This document shows, piece by piece, positions 34,967 to 45,858 of a stretch of DNA of 64,000 nt. This stretch comes from Pholiota molesta (Eukaryota; Basidiomycota; Agaricomycetes; Agaricales; Strophariaceae). The stretch is from the NCBI GenBank assembly GCA_014925825.1, contig JACGCK010000059.1, positions 202,932 through 266,931 on the forward strand, given 5' to 3'. A program made the translations under genes and the position numbers. Below the pieces are notes generated by a model. The model was given only the letters and a program-made list of their open reading frames with translations, was not told the origin of the DNA and made no database searches. Within the stretch, counting starts at the first letter, position 1. Every line of letters starts with the position of its first letter.

Positions 34967-34975
34967 TATATAAAA
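34967..34975 (+). promoter_or_regulatory. TATA box (TATATAAAA)
   Basis: TATATAAAA at 34967-34975, followed by a pyrimidine-rich stretch (TCGTTCTCTCTCCTTCC), 82 bp before an ATG at 35057. Typical fungal core promoter arrangement. Confidence 0.5.
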
Positions 34976-35056
34976 CGAAAATTTCCACATCGCAACGTCG
35001 TTCGTTCTCTCTCCTTCCAACACTTGTTTCCCGTTCTTGTTGGCATTAGGGAAAGG

Positions 35057-35364
35057 ATGCAATGGAGTCGGCTTAAGGGCATCGTAACCTACTTCACTGG
35101 AGCCTGGCTGAGGGTCGATAGTAACCAATGGCGCTCAAATTCTTTGTGGTGAGCCCTCTTTCCATTTCATTTTCACTTTCTTTGCGAGGATGACACCGCT
35201 ATGGTCCGTGTTTCCAAGAAGCGACTAGACATCGCTGCTCATCGTGCAGACATTTTTCTACCTAGCCTCTGAACTTTCTTCGTTATACTCGAATTTTTTT
35301 TTGACATCATACTGATTTGCTCTCAAGATCGTTTACTAGGTTTGATATATCGACATGGTATTAG
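35057..35364 (+). CDS. Candidate small spliced ORF
   Basis: From the ATG at 35057 a frame reads MQWSRLKGIVTYFTGAWLRV then DSNQWRSNSLW up to a GTGAGC donor at 35149. Joining the acceptor CTAG at 35339 adds FDISTWY and a stop, giving about 38 residues rich in Trp. A good TATA box stands 82 bp upstream. The intron would be about 190 nt, three times the local norm, so the 3' structure is doubtful and further exons may be missed. No homologue is recognised. Confidence 0.25.
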
Positions 35365-36649
35365 GTTGCGTTGTACTCCCCACTTCTTTGCTAATCAACA
35401 AATCTGTTTCATCGACATGAACCTATATGGGTGGCGATATGCGAGAAATTTTATTCTGTTGCAGGTATCTTTTCCGCTTTCATTCTTTTTTATTATTTTA
35501 CACATGCCTCTATATTCACTACATCATCTTGATTCTGTGGGTGATGGTTAGGGGAAACGGGGCAAAGATAGACTTATGATCAGTATTTATAACCGCTGCT
35601 CTCTTATCAGTTCAGCGGAGTTGTACACCTTCATAATACATTCAATTCAGAGTGACTGCTGAATTATTTGGACTCCGATGTTTCACGCAATGTACGGTTT
35701 TCACCTCTACAAGGTCATTGTAGTCATAAAAATTCAATGCTTCTAGCCTCCTGGCCTGCGGTTTTAATATATACTTATTAATACTTAGGAAAGCGGAATG
35801 GATGGGGATCTTTGGCTCATGAAATAGACGCCTAAGCACAAGCGATGCAAGGAGAGTCGATTTTTCCTTGATTCTACCTTGCGACTTGTATTGTTCTACT
35901 TGCTCAGTGGCTAACAAAACATATCAATGATATTCAATAGGCTTAGCTCGCCGTCTGGCATGTTCTAAGTACCTGCTTGTGTTTCGCATTCCGCTCAGGC
36001 TGTTTTGGTACTGGCACCGGCTCCCAGTAAGTAACGCTGTCGTCCGCAACGCGAAGAACAACGACTCCTGGTGCGCTCAGGTCTGACGCCATCAGTGCAC
36101 ACTACTTATAACTACTCGGCATCGATCTTGTTCGCACCCAAAGGAAAGGGAATGCTGATGGTGCTGGCGATGTAAGTGACGGGCGCCCAAAGCTATTGAC
36201 AAGGAAATTTTCAGATAGACACGTCAGTCTTCTGGGCGACCGTGGATTGCTGTGAATATGACCTGACACCGCAAATCCACACAAGCTGAAAGCCCCCCAG
36301 GGCCACTGATTTAAATTGAGTGTGCGTGTCATTTGGCGGCCGTGCGCAGTGGCGTGTGCGTATTGGTGGCATCGGCCTACGTCCCATGGATCTGGACCAA
36401 AGTTTCTGCAGCTGTTCTTACCTGCAACATCTTTGTTTATTGGCTAAAATCAAGGTCTATTATCATCGGCGGCCCCTTCGAATCCCACAAGAGCCGAAAC
36501 AAATCGCAAGACGAGGACGTTGATGTTCGTTACTCGGTGAGAACGCATGAGGATTGAAAGAATCAGCGCCAAATCAGTTGTATATTACAGTATCTATACT
36601 TAGCACTCGAGTTCTTTACAAAAGCCTTCCGATATGGTGCTGCATTGGA

Positions 36650-38297
36650 TTATTGAAGCCTATGATTATAAGTTGCCTCCAAGCGCCCCTTCACGTATTC
36701 CCCAGCTGTTACCACCTCATACTTGGAAGGTCGATCGGGAGATACGCAACTCTCCATCGGCTGCAAAATTCGGAGATGAAGACATACGAGCCCTAAAACT
36801 ATGACGCCGAGATCCAACGTACCTCGAGTCTAACATTATAGTCGGTCCCGAAGAATAATGGAATGGAAAAGCGCTCGACCCCCCTGGGGCTGATTACCCG
36901 GTGCACGGTAGACTTGAAAATATCGTCTGAAAATTTAGTGACCAGGGATATTGATAGTCAAGATAGATTATAGATTAAGACAGCGAAAATTGAGCGTACT
37001 TGTCCATCGTGCAAATTGATCCCCAAGGCTGTGGTAAGGTGGATTTATTACGAACCGAGGAGCTGGAGGGTATCTAACAACTTACTTGATTACAAGGGTT
37101 CCTGGGATAGGTGGCACATTGACCCATTCTTTTTCAGAGTTTAACACCTGCAGAGCTTGTATATTCGGCTCTTGCCAAAGAATGGTGAAGCACTGAACTG
37201 AAGAGTCAGTTGTACCATCTTCGAACAAGGGCTACAATGTACATGCCTCCCAGCTTTTTTATGGTGAATTGCGATGAAAGGTAGATGAGCTGAACGAAAT
37301 TGTGTGAAGTACAAGCACGTACTCCGTATGAGCGCCGATGCCAATAACGCGCTCATCTACAGGCCCTGTTTGGGGCGGGTAGTACAGCAATTTCATCAAG
37401 GCCGCAGAATGCTGCGTCTGCAATCGATAGCTCATTCGGTGAGTAAGACGTGCAAAGATGAGACGGATAAAAGCGCACTTTATCTTTGAAAAAGTCTTCT
37501 GGAAGGTTCAACGCTAAAGCGAAGATCGGGAAGAGTGCCCGTCCGAGGTTGACCGCTGCATAACTTGGGAGTATGAGATATAACCCAGAACATGCCTTAA
37601 CCCCAGCAGATAACTCACTAGTATTGCAGAACGCGTTCACGAAATTGGGGGACATCGGCTTCCTTTGGCCAGACGTTGGCGCCTGCCATGACACCGTCTG
37701 CTTTGTCGGCCTCGGTATTCTCACCATTACTTTCTTTTGGGTCTTCCCAACCAAACTCAAATCCTTCTTGTAGATCTCCTTTGCCATAGGAATCATTGTT
37801 CCCGCTCAATAACGGTGAGTATCCATTAAAGTTGGGCGTCTTTTTGTTCTCGATCTACGCAATAAAATCCAATCAATGGATCGATGAAAAGCGTATACTT
37901 AGGAGAATACAGACCTCCATCTTGGCCTCGATTGGAAGCGAGAAGAATTTCTTCGCCATTTGAAGAGCCCCATCCGTCGCTGAATCCGGGATGCCGTGGT
38001 TCTTCACTGAATGCAGCGAAACTCATCAATGAAATCATCATACCATGATGGAGGCGAAGTATTACTAGCCATAGAAAAATCCAACACGCATGCACGCATC
38101 CCGCACTTCGTCTGCTAATCTCTTTCGTTCTTCAGGATCGTTGCTTCCGATAGTGCTCAGATCTCTAAGGGTATATGTTTTGAGTTATTAGCGCTGATAG
38201 AGTCTGAGCAGAACCTTGATGATCGTACAAGTGCTCACATTATGGGGACCTTCTTGAAGTATGTGTCGGCACTTTCGGCGGCATTGGTGAGCGACAT
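36650..38297 (-). CDS. Isopenicillin-N-synthase-like Fe(II)/2-oxoglutarate oxygenase
   Basis: Non-haem iron oxygenase of the 2OG-Fe(II) superfamily, cytosolic, substrate unknown. Exons on the minus strand start 38297-38239 (MSLTNAAESADTYFKKVPII) and 38164-38070 (DLSTIGSNDPEERKRL). The DIOX_N part continues CMRVGFFYVKNHGIPDSATD, FFSLPIEAKMEIENKKTPNF and GKGDLQEGFEFGWED. The core has LGRALFPIFALALNLPEDFF, MKLLYYPPQTGP, WVNVPPIPGTLVINLGDQFA, the distal iron ligand in STVHRV and the 2OG-binding R-x-S in VERFSIPLFFGT. It ends GEYVKGRLEATYNHRLQ. The first half of the metal triad (GAHTD in relatives) is split by an intron: the genome reads CAT ACG GAG, and no acceptor restores both the Asp and the two residues after it. 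The intron at 38069-38007 has a GC donor. Confidence 0.85.
38007..38069 (-). other. GC-AG intron in the 2OG oxygenase gene
   Basis: TATG|GCTAGT...TTCAG, 63 nt. Only this junction joins RVGFFY to VKNHGIPD in frame; the nearby GT (TA|GTAATA) gives the wrong phase. Confidence 0.65.
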
Positions 38298-39075
38298 GTC
38301 GAGCGATGGAACACTTGAACGTTGTAGCCAAGCCAAGTTGTACTCAACGTGTCTATTGCAAGCGCCCTAGATAAGCACACGGCCCGGTCAACGCCGGTAT
38401 ACGTTCTTTCCAACTTCCAAGTTCTTTTAAGTTTTTTGAGTCCTTCCTGGTTCTTTCCATGATACATAGATCTTTCTCGAGTCTAACCAGTTCTGAGAAC
38501 TGAGTACTGAACATTTATTATCTGAAACACTGACATTAAAACATGTCCACTGCAATTGCTACTTAACAAATATTCTTCATGCTTTGATCTACAGAGATAC
38601 TCAGCGCTGCGGTCGTTGACGCCCATCAAATTAGCATCTCGAAACCCCAACGACCATAAACGAGGATCAAAGTTAATGGAAGCTCTCGAGCCGGAGAAAT
38701 TTTTATGGAAGAGCATCGCGCCATTCAAACAATACATCTGTACTTCGACGATATCGTTACGACAACGACATATATTCACCACATGGAACAGTTGATTCTG
38801 CTCCAACTTCAGCGGAAGCCAAATATCCGTGGAACGACGAGAGCAAAAGGATTTGTGAACCACACGTTACATTCGGCAGGGAAACTACCACTCTGGGTTC
38901 GAGGCTCACAACATCACCCATTATTCCACTTCCAAAGCTTCGATTCAGGGTATGTACTGTACGCCAAACAATAACTAGGGCTACAAGGGTAAATAATCGA
39001 CTGCGCACGCGGTGGCAAGAATAAGAAGCAATAAATCAAGATAACAATACTTTCAAATTAGCGCGAGATTCAGAA
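38298..39075. other. Spacer with unsupported frames
   Basis: Minus-strand frames at 38863-38483 and 39008-38757 overlap each other and plus-strand frames. One starts like a signal peptide (MRSRLFTLVALVIVW) but nothing downstream supports a gene. Confidence 0.4.
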
Positions 39076-40065
39076 TCAGCTGTTCTGGATAGCCTGAGCC
39101 TGGGCGCCGAAAGTCGTCGCTGCCTGGGGGCAGCCCTGGCCAGGGCCATGCAGATTTTGGAGGGTAATCGTCGCGGCGTTCAGACGCGCGAGCTGCGACG
39201 CCTTCGAGTTGTCCGTAGGGAACGACAGCTGGACGGTGGGGTTGTTGACCGCGTGTCCGACAGCAACGTTAGCGTTCAGCGACTAAAAACCATCCGTGGA
39301 CAATCAGCGAAATGAACACCAAAAGAAGGCGGAAGGCAGGCGTACAGTGAGGAACGAGGCGCGATCAGGTGGGCACGCGCAGGGGATCTTGATGGCAACG
39401 CCTTGCGCATTCGGGATGCCATCACAGTCGCCCGTTCCGGTGGGGTTAACGTTAGGTTGGACGCCGAATTGGGGCACAAGGTTGGGGTCCACACCCCCGG
39501 ATGCTGGAGCTGCGGACGATTGAGCGGGTGCAGGTGCAGCGGGTGCAGCAGGAGCAGCAGGCGCAGCAGGAGCGGTGCCAGCTTGAATCGCTTGCGCTTG
39601 GGCGCCGAAGGTTGTAGAGGCTTGGGGGCATCCGACACCAGGTCCACGGAGATTCTGAAGGGTGATCGTAGCGGCGTTAAGACGTGCAAGTTGCGAGGCC
39701 TTGGAATTATCCGTTGGGAACGAGAGCGTCACGCCAGTGTTGTTGATGGCATGACCTGCAGCAACGTTCGCGTTCAAATCCTGTCCAGTGAATGACGATC
39801 AGTACGCGTATGTCAAGGGATTCAAGGAGGTGCGTACAGCAATGAATGTTGCACGGTCTGGAGGGCAAATACATGGGATCTTGATGGCCACGCCCTGTGC
39901 ATTTGGCACTCCATCGCAGTCTCCTGTCCCGGTTGGGTTGACCCCAGCTTGGACACCGAATTGCGGGATAAGATTTGGGTCAACGGCTCTCCGCGCAAAG
40001 TTGAAAGGCCTTGCAGAGACCGAAAGCGCAACGGCAGAAAGAACAAGTACTGATTTGATGAACAT
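39076..40065 (-). CDS. Secreted protein of two tandem homologous modules
   Basis: Three exons (40065-39838, 39780-39346, 39282-39076) encode 289 residues. A clear signal peptide (MFIKSVLVLSAVALSVSARP) and an RR site precede two copies of a module of about 110 residues. Each begins DPNL-x-PQFGVQ-x-x-VNPTGTG, continues DCDG-x-PNAQGVAIKIPC, CPPDRA, LNANVA-x-GHA, SFPTDNSKASQLARLNAATI, and ends GCPQA-x-TTFGAQAQAIQ. A Pro/Ala linker (APAAPAAPAAPAAPAP) joins them. Single-module proteins of this type are common small secreted proteins of agaricomycetes with no known role. The two introns sit at the same place in each module, just after DRA-x-F, so the gene arose by internal duplication including the intron. 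Four conserved cysteines suggest disulphides. Confidence 0.85.
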
Positions 40066-41054
40066 CGCAGAAATTTGGGGTCAAAAACAAAGAATGTGAG
40101 TCGTTCCAATACAGAACAATCCTACGACTGGCGTAGGTAGAATAAAATAAGTCGAGCTAGTGAGCCCCAGGCCAAAGTGTGGAAGTGGACGGAAGAAAAG
40201 GAATGGGTTGCCTTGTTTACCTCGGACTCCTTATAAAGGTTTGGTGACACTGATCTGATCACTGTAACCAACTCCCGGCAACCGTGACGGCAACGTTAAT
40301 AACGTTAGAATTTAAAACGTTGACCATGCATCATGATCATCTACTTTGTCCAGTCCTTGTGCAAGATGCTTTGCTTCTTAGTGCTGATGCCGCCTGGTTC
40401 CACGATGTGCAATATTTGCCCGTTGCCATTACTAGTGATATCCACCGGCTTGCCACCGGCCAACGAGGGACAGCAACGCTCTCATTTATGGAGGAGACCC
40501 TGGAACTGTTTTAGGCGCTCATACGTTGCTTCCGGATTCCGGAATGAACGACACGAGGAGCAAACAAGGATAGCTTTATGTGATTGTAGGTCCCACCGTT
40601 TTGAACATTCACCGATGGCCAGTCTACTTGTACAAGCACTGATCATTATCTGATCCAGCAGTGATAATTGGAACTGATCCCGCACCGCGTAGATGGTCTG
40701 ATAATCGATATCGATAGATGGATATCGCGACTCTTTCACGAGTACTTTAAGGAAGTCAGTGTTTCGACTCTCGGACCAGCTTCGACCCTGCCCGACAGGG
40801 CGCCTTGGGTGAATGTACCCATGATCCATGTGGAATTGTCAGGCAGTAATATCGGCAAGACATAGTTCACCCAACCAATCTTGTTTTTCGCAAGGCCCGG
40901 AAGGATTTTCTCGAATTGACCAAATGGAATTTTCGAATTTGCGATACTGATGAATGGAATCTTCAAATCTGCCAATGACTTCTAAACATGTTTAGTGCGC
41001 CCCCAGAAAGAATATAAAGCCTATCGTTTTTCCTGAATATCCTGCATCGATAGA
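40066..41054. other. Divergent promoter region
   Basis: Shared upstream region of the two-module secreted protein (minus; TTTATAAGG TATA-like element near 40238) and the aldo-keto reductase (plus). The minus-strand frame 40975-40736 has no known domain. Confidence 0.45.
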
Positions 41055-42560
41055 ATGCCTACTATCTTTGACCCTCCTCCTCCTCCTGAATCCGGCCTTG
41101 CTCGCTATCGCCTGCTAGCACCCACAGCGGGTGTTCATGTCTCCCCTATCCAGCTGGGTGCCATGAGCATCGGTGACAAGTGGGATGTTTTTGGCATGGG
41201 AGCGATGGATAAGGAAGCAAGTTTCAAGCTTTTGGATGCTTACTACGACTTGGGTGGAAACTTTATCGACACGGCTAATCTTTAGTAAGTGAATTTATTG
41301 GAACATCGAGAGACTTGATTGACGTATCTGCTTCATGAAGCCAGGATGGCTCATCTGAGCAATTTATCGGCGAATGGGCTGAAAAACGGGGCATTCGTGA
41401 TAGGCTCGTCATAGCCACCAAGGTGAGTCGACGGACTCATTGCTCCCATTTTCTTTGTCATTTATTGTCTCGTAAAAATTCATAAACTTCTTTAGTATTC
41501 GAACAATATCATGCTTCGCGACCCAAATGCTCCCAACCACAAAGTCCTTTTCGGAGGCAACAATTCGAAGTCTCTTCATCTCTCCGTCGAAAAATCGCTG
41601 AAGAGTCTCCGCACCAATTATATTGACCTTCTATACGTACATTTCTGGGACTTCACCACAACCGTCGCGGAGGTCATGCAATCCTTGCATAAACTAGTCA
41701 TGCAGAATAAAGTTCTTTACCTGGTATGCACTCCACGAAATTACTTCCTCCTCCAGCACGTACCAAGCTCATGAAAATTCCAGGGCGCTTCGGACATGCC
41801 AGCTTGGGTCGTGGCCAAGGCAAACCAGTACGCGCGCGACCACGCTCTGACGCCCTTCGTCATCTACCAGGGCCTCTGGAACGTCATGGACCGCTCCTTC
41901 GAGCGCGAGATCATCCCCATGGCGCGTGAGGAGGGCATGGCCCTCGCGCCCTGGAACGTGCTTGCCGGCGGGAAGCTGCGCACCGACGCGGAGGAAGCAA
42001 AGCGCGCGGAAAGCGGCGAGAACGGGCGCAGCGTGTGGGGCCTTGACTGGCGCAGGAACGAGCAGGAGAAGAAGATGAGCGCTGCCCTTGAGAAAGTCGC
42101 GAAAGAGGTCGGGGCGAAGAATATTACTTCTGGTAGGTTTCTCATAGGCTTGGAGATGAGCATCACTTAGTATTGACATTACTTACGCCCCACCCCTCAT
42201 CAGTGGCCATTGCGTATGTGATGCAGAAAACGCCTTTCGTGTTCCCGCTCGTTGGTGGCCGAAAGGTCGAGCATCTGAAAGACAACATTGAAGCCTTGGA
42301 CATCTCCCTCTCTGACGAGCAGATCGCATACCTGGAGAGCATTATTCCTTTCGATCTTGGATTCCCTTCGAACGTCATTGTAAGTGAACAGACCTTCGCA
42401 CTCTTGACATGCCGGGCAATTGATAATAATATGATTCTTGGATATATTCTAGGGTACCGGATTAGATTATACTTTTGCCATGACGGCGGGTGGCCACTTC
42501 GAAAAGCAGCCTGCCCTGCAGCCTATCAAGCCCGCTGGGAATGGCGCGTCAGCCGCTTGA
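41055..42560 (+). CDS. Aldo-keto reductase, aryl-alcohol dehydrogenase type (AKR9-like)
   Basis: NADPH-dependent reductase of aromatic aldehydes, the AAD class abundant in lignin-degrading fungi. Six exons (41055-41284, 41341-41422, 41496-41723, 41784-42132, 42204-42379, 42453-42560) encode 390 residues. Visible features: strand 1 [15 protein letters not shown], catalytic Asp and Tyr in [15 protein letters not shown] (Tyr77), Lys in RLVIATKYS, His in [27 protein letters not shown], the beta-strand [11 protein letters not shown], and the cofactor-binding [20 protein letters not shown]. The frame is intact. A partial, damaged relative begins at 63.84 kb. Substrate preference is not predictable. 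Confidence 0.92.
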
Positions 42561-43003
42561 TGAAAGATATCACGTCGTCAAATATGTATGGTGTTCGCGG
42601 AAGTCTTGCTGTAATACTGTTTCTTCCCTTGTACATGTCCAAGGATACACAGAATTTGTATAGTATACAATGCGAGGAATTTGCGAGGAATGTACTGAGA
42701 AAAGAGACTCGAGCTTAAGAGAGGTTGGATATGTGGTTGACGCTGAAAGTTTGGAACGTGATGCATGAGGATACTTCAGAATACTTGCTTGGTGCGAACG
42801 AATTGCCGGTTTCAAGATTGCAGATTGCGTGCATGCTTGGTGCATGCAGAATTTCGTCATAAAACAACATCAAAACATCAGAATAAAAAATAACCCTACG
42901 GGCCTTCCATTGCTCGAAAATGAACCCCAAAGTATGTATATTCAAAGCACATACATCTCTACCGCTCCATACCCACGATCCAAACCTATGACCATACTCA
43001 TAT
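42561..43003. other. Convergent 3' spacer
   Basis: Between two converging genes. Nothing beyond 3' ends was seen. Confidence 0.5.
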
Positions 43004-45413
43004 TCACTTGCAAAGCTTCTCCGCGACCTCTCCAACAAGTCTCCGCACCTCCTTTTTCCCGATCCCTCCCGCTGCCGTCCATCCTTCGCCAGTGCTTAAC
43101 TTGCGGCGCAGAATCTCTCTACTCTGCAGCACCTCGAGAAGCGGCGCGATCTGTGCATCATACTGTGGCGCGAGGCGGAGGAAAAAGGCAAGGGCAGCGA
43201 CGAGACGATGGACTGAATATAAAGGACGTCGTAAGCATTAATCCTCGCTTCATCGAAGACAGCGGAGTGGATCAAGAAAGGGACTTACCGACTTCCTCGT
43301 TCTCCCGCTCCCGATCCACAGCCTCCAGCAACGCGCTTATCATCTCCACATCCCACTCATCCCGATCCTCCTCCGCCTCGTCCTCCTCCCTGATCCCTCT
43401 CCCTGTACGCACGGCCTCTACCCGCCGCTTCTGCACCACCGCCGCGATATCAAACGCGAGACTCGCGCCCGCCGTGCGCACCCCCGCGTCCGCGTGCAGC
43501 AGACTCGGCACCAGCACGCGCGTGACATCCGTGCGCATGCGCGCAGTGCCCAGCATCCTCTGCGCGAGCGCGGGCGCGGAGAAGGCGTTGCAGAGCATGC
43601 GCAGGGCGGTGAGCAGGTAGTTGCGCGCGCCCTTGGACGGCGCGGCGGAGGAAGCGAGCGCGTTCGGGAGGAATGTGCTGACGGGGTCCGGGGATGCGGC
43701 CGCGGCCCATTTGCCCACTGCGGGATCGAGGAAGGCGAGACGCCACATGTCCACCAGGGGAAAGAGAGAGTCAACGGGCAGCACGGAAGCGAGAATGGAA
43801 GAGGTGTGAGTCCAGGCGGGTAGTGCAGCAGGGGTGGCGGACGGCAAGACGGTAGGGGGTGGGGTCGTGGCAAAGCGAGATTTCAGGTAGGGCCCGACCG
43901 TGTTGGTAAGTGTGGATTTCGCTTGGGCTTGAGTTTGGGCTGCCGTTGATGGCCAGGGCTGGTTATCGATGAAGGAAGTGAGTTTGGAGAGGACGGTGTC
44001 GATGGGCGGGACTTGGGAGAAGATGATGGGGTTCGTAGAAAGTGCTTGTACAGCAGGCATGGGTATGGATGTATGAGGGTGTGCTGTAGAGAAGGCTATC
44101 AAATCTCTATTAGGGCCGGGTCATATGAGAATCTTACGAGGAAATGCTTGGAAGAGCAATAAATCAACTTGGGTTCTCAACTCGCCCTTATCTGCGCCCT
44201 TCAGCTCCTCGAGCTGATTGATGAAAGTTAGTTGTAATGTTCAGACAAACAAATTCATACCATACCTTTTCACCGGCCAAGAAGAAAATAAACGTCGGTG
44301 TGGCTCTGATGCCCCACTCTGACGCCAAAGTCTGCCCCTGCCCAACGTCGATATCGATCTTTGCGAAGCCCGCCCCGTTTCTTCCTTCATGTGACCCTTT
44401 CTCCTCAGCCAGACGCTCAAAAATCGGCTCAATCATCTTGCAAGGCCCACATGTCTCGCTCGTGAAGAAAGCAACAGCAGCCTTGTGGCTTCTGAGGAAA
44501 CTCTTGAATGACGCTGGGTTTGTGATAATGTGGACGGGCGCTACGAGTGAGTTCGTAGCTTGGCTTGACGGGGCAGCACCCTGTCCATATCCCCCTGCTT
44601 GAGCTTGAGATGCAACGGCTTGGAGGATGGATGCAGCGAGCTGAGGATCCGTGGTGGCGGTTGTTGATGGTGCTGGAGGCGCAACAGGTCCAGGCACTGG
44701 CCGGCGGTACATGGCGTCGATAGTTGGGCGGAGTGCGGCACCAAAGGGGGTAGATAGGAAGTCAGTCGGTAGATCTGCGAACGGTGTAAGTAAGAGTGGA
44801 TACTAAGAACAAGATATATGAATACCTTTGATGAAACTTGGGATGTTGCCGCCAGTCAGGAAACCGACACAATCGTCAGTAAACGAGTTGCAGTTGAATT
44901 CTGGATATGACATTAGTAAATAACTTGCTGGAGTATGAATATACAATATACAAGTACCTAGAAGGTGGTACTGTTCAACAATTAGCCAAATGGTATTCAT
45001 GGGTGTTCGATTTGACGCACTTTATCTGCAGTGTAATGTTGCTTCATCTCCTGAAGATATTCGTCGAATGTCTCCTCATCTAATGCCGTCTCCCCCATAT
45101 CTATAATCTGCATCGGTGCACCATGCTGTCGTGCATAGTTTGAAGTGAGCCTCAGCCATCTGAAACTGGGCGAAAGCTACTTGCATGCGATCGACCAGGA
45201 GCGGTAGTGTTGATTCCTTGGCCATAGAATATTTCTTTTCCAAAAACAACAACAGATGTGTGCCTACAACGTCTGTTAAGGAAATTCGGCCTTTAAACAG
45301 CTTGATAGCGAGGCGTACCAAATTCCATCGATCTGCCTTCCCGTTAGTTGTTGTGAAAGCTGTCGGGCCATTCCATTGCTGAGGTCATATACGTATAGCT
45401 TGACTTCTGACAT
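43004..45413 (-). CDS. PPPDE-thioredoxin-PUL fusion protein
   Basis: Nine exons (45413-45319, 45263-45185, 45125-45021, 44970-44958, 44900-44826, 44774-44266, 44213-44138, 44083-43289, 43212-43004) encode 651 residues with three domains. Residues 1-125 form a PPPDE (DeSI-type) thiol isopeptidase: His33 in [11 protein letters not shown] and Cys101 in [10 protein letters not shown] are the catalytic dyad, with [12 protein letters not shown] between them. Residues about 200-320 are a thioredoxin domain with active site CGPC ([15 protein letters not shown]). The C-terminal 300 residues are an Armadillo-like PUL domain, which in Doa1/PLAA binds Cdc48/p97. The fusion exists in fungi and plants and suggests a deubiquitinating or deSUMOylating, redox-linked factor acting with Cdc48. 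Exon 4 is 13 nt and intron 2 has a GC donor. Confidence 0.9.
44958..44970 (-). other. 13-nt microexon in the PPPDE domain
   Basis: TACCACCTTCTAG, flanked by ACAG and GTACTT. It encodes YHLL and the first base of Glu, giving the expected KYHLLEFNCNSF. Confidence 0.85.
45126..45184 (-). other. GC-AG intron in the PPPDE-Trx-PUL gene
   Basis: CAT|GCAAGT...GACAG, 59 nt. It joins GRSH to [11 protein letters not shown], a conserved stretch. The only nearby GT gives a frame with an early stop. Confidence 0.8.
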
Positions 45414-45858
45414 TAGTGTCTACTTTGAGCGTTCTTAGTGGTTTATCGAGTTCTGAATAAGAAAGATATGTAGCAGCAAGAGAAAAGATTTTGATGACGC
45501 AGGCCGGCGATGCGACGGGTAACTTGGTTTCACGTGGCATTTAATTATAGAGCGACGCGCGTTGCCGCGGCGCGTTGGTCGCCAGCCTGTCACGATGAAT
45601 TTTGCAGTTCGATGAGATTGTTCTCCATCTGCGAAAAGAATTTTACAACAAAACTCTAAGTATATTGCAAATAATCACCTATCAGTACTAAAAAAGCTCC
45701 CATACAGCGCAACACACAGCAGATAGCATAAGAATAGCAAATACATAATGCAAGTTTGCAACGGTATAGTCGTCAGGTGTCGAAAAAGGTGCACCAGGAA
45801 ATATACATGTGCATGAAGTCGTCCAGACTCCAGCCGCCAACGCGCGCAGGGGGGTACA
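45414..45858. other. Spacer between PPPDE gene and helicase
   Basis: Promoter of the PPPDE gene (minus strand) and 3' end of the helicase. CpG-rich GCGCGTTGCCGCGGCGCGTT near 45548 stands out but is unassigned. Confidence 0.4.

Larger units (their letters stand above)
34529..36649. other. Spacer with one candidate small spliced gene
   Basis: Apart from the promoter and short ORF at 34967-35364, only unsupported frames are present. The minus-strand frame at 35917-35642 and overlapping frames at 36102-36557 have no domain. Confidence 0.4.

Noticed and set aside
45545..45565. CpG-rich near-palindrome GCGCGTTGCCGCGGCGCG as a regulatory hairpin
   Set aside because: Short, imperfect and isolated; no second copy or flanking evidence.
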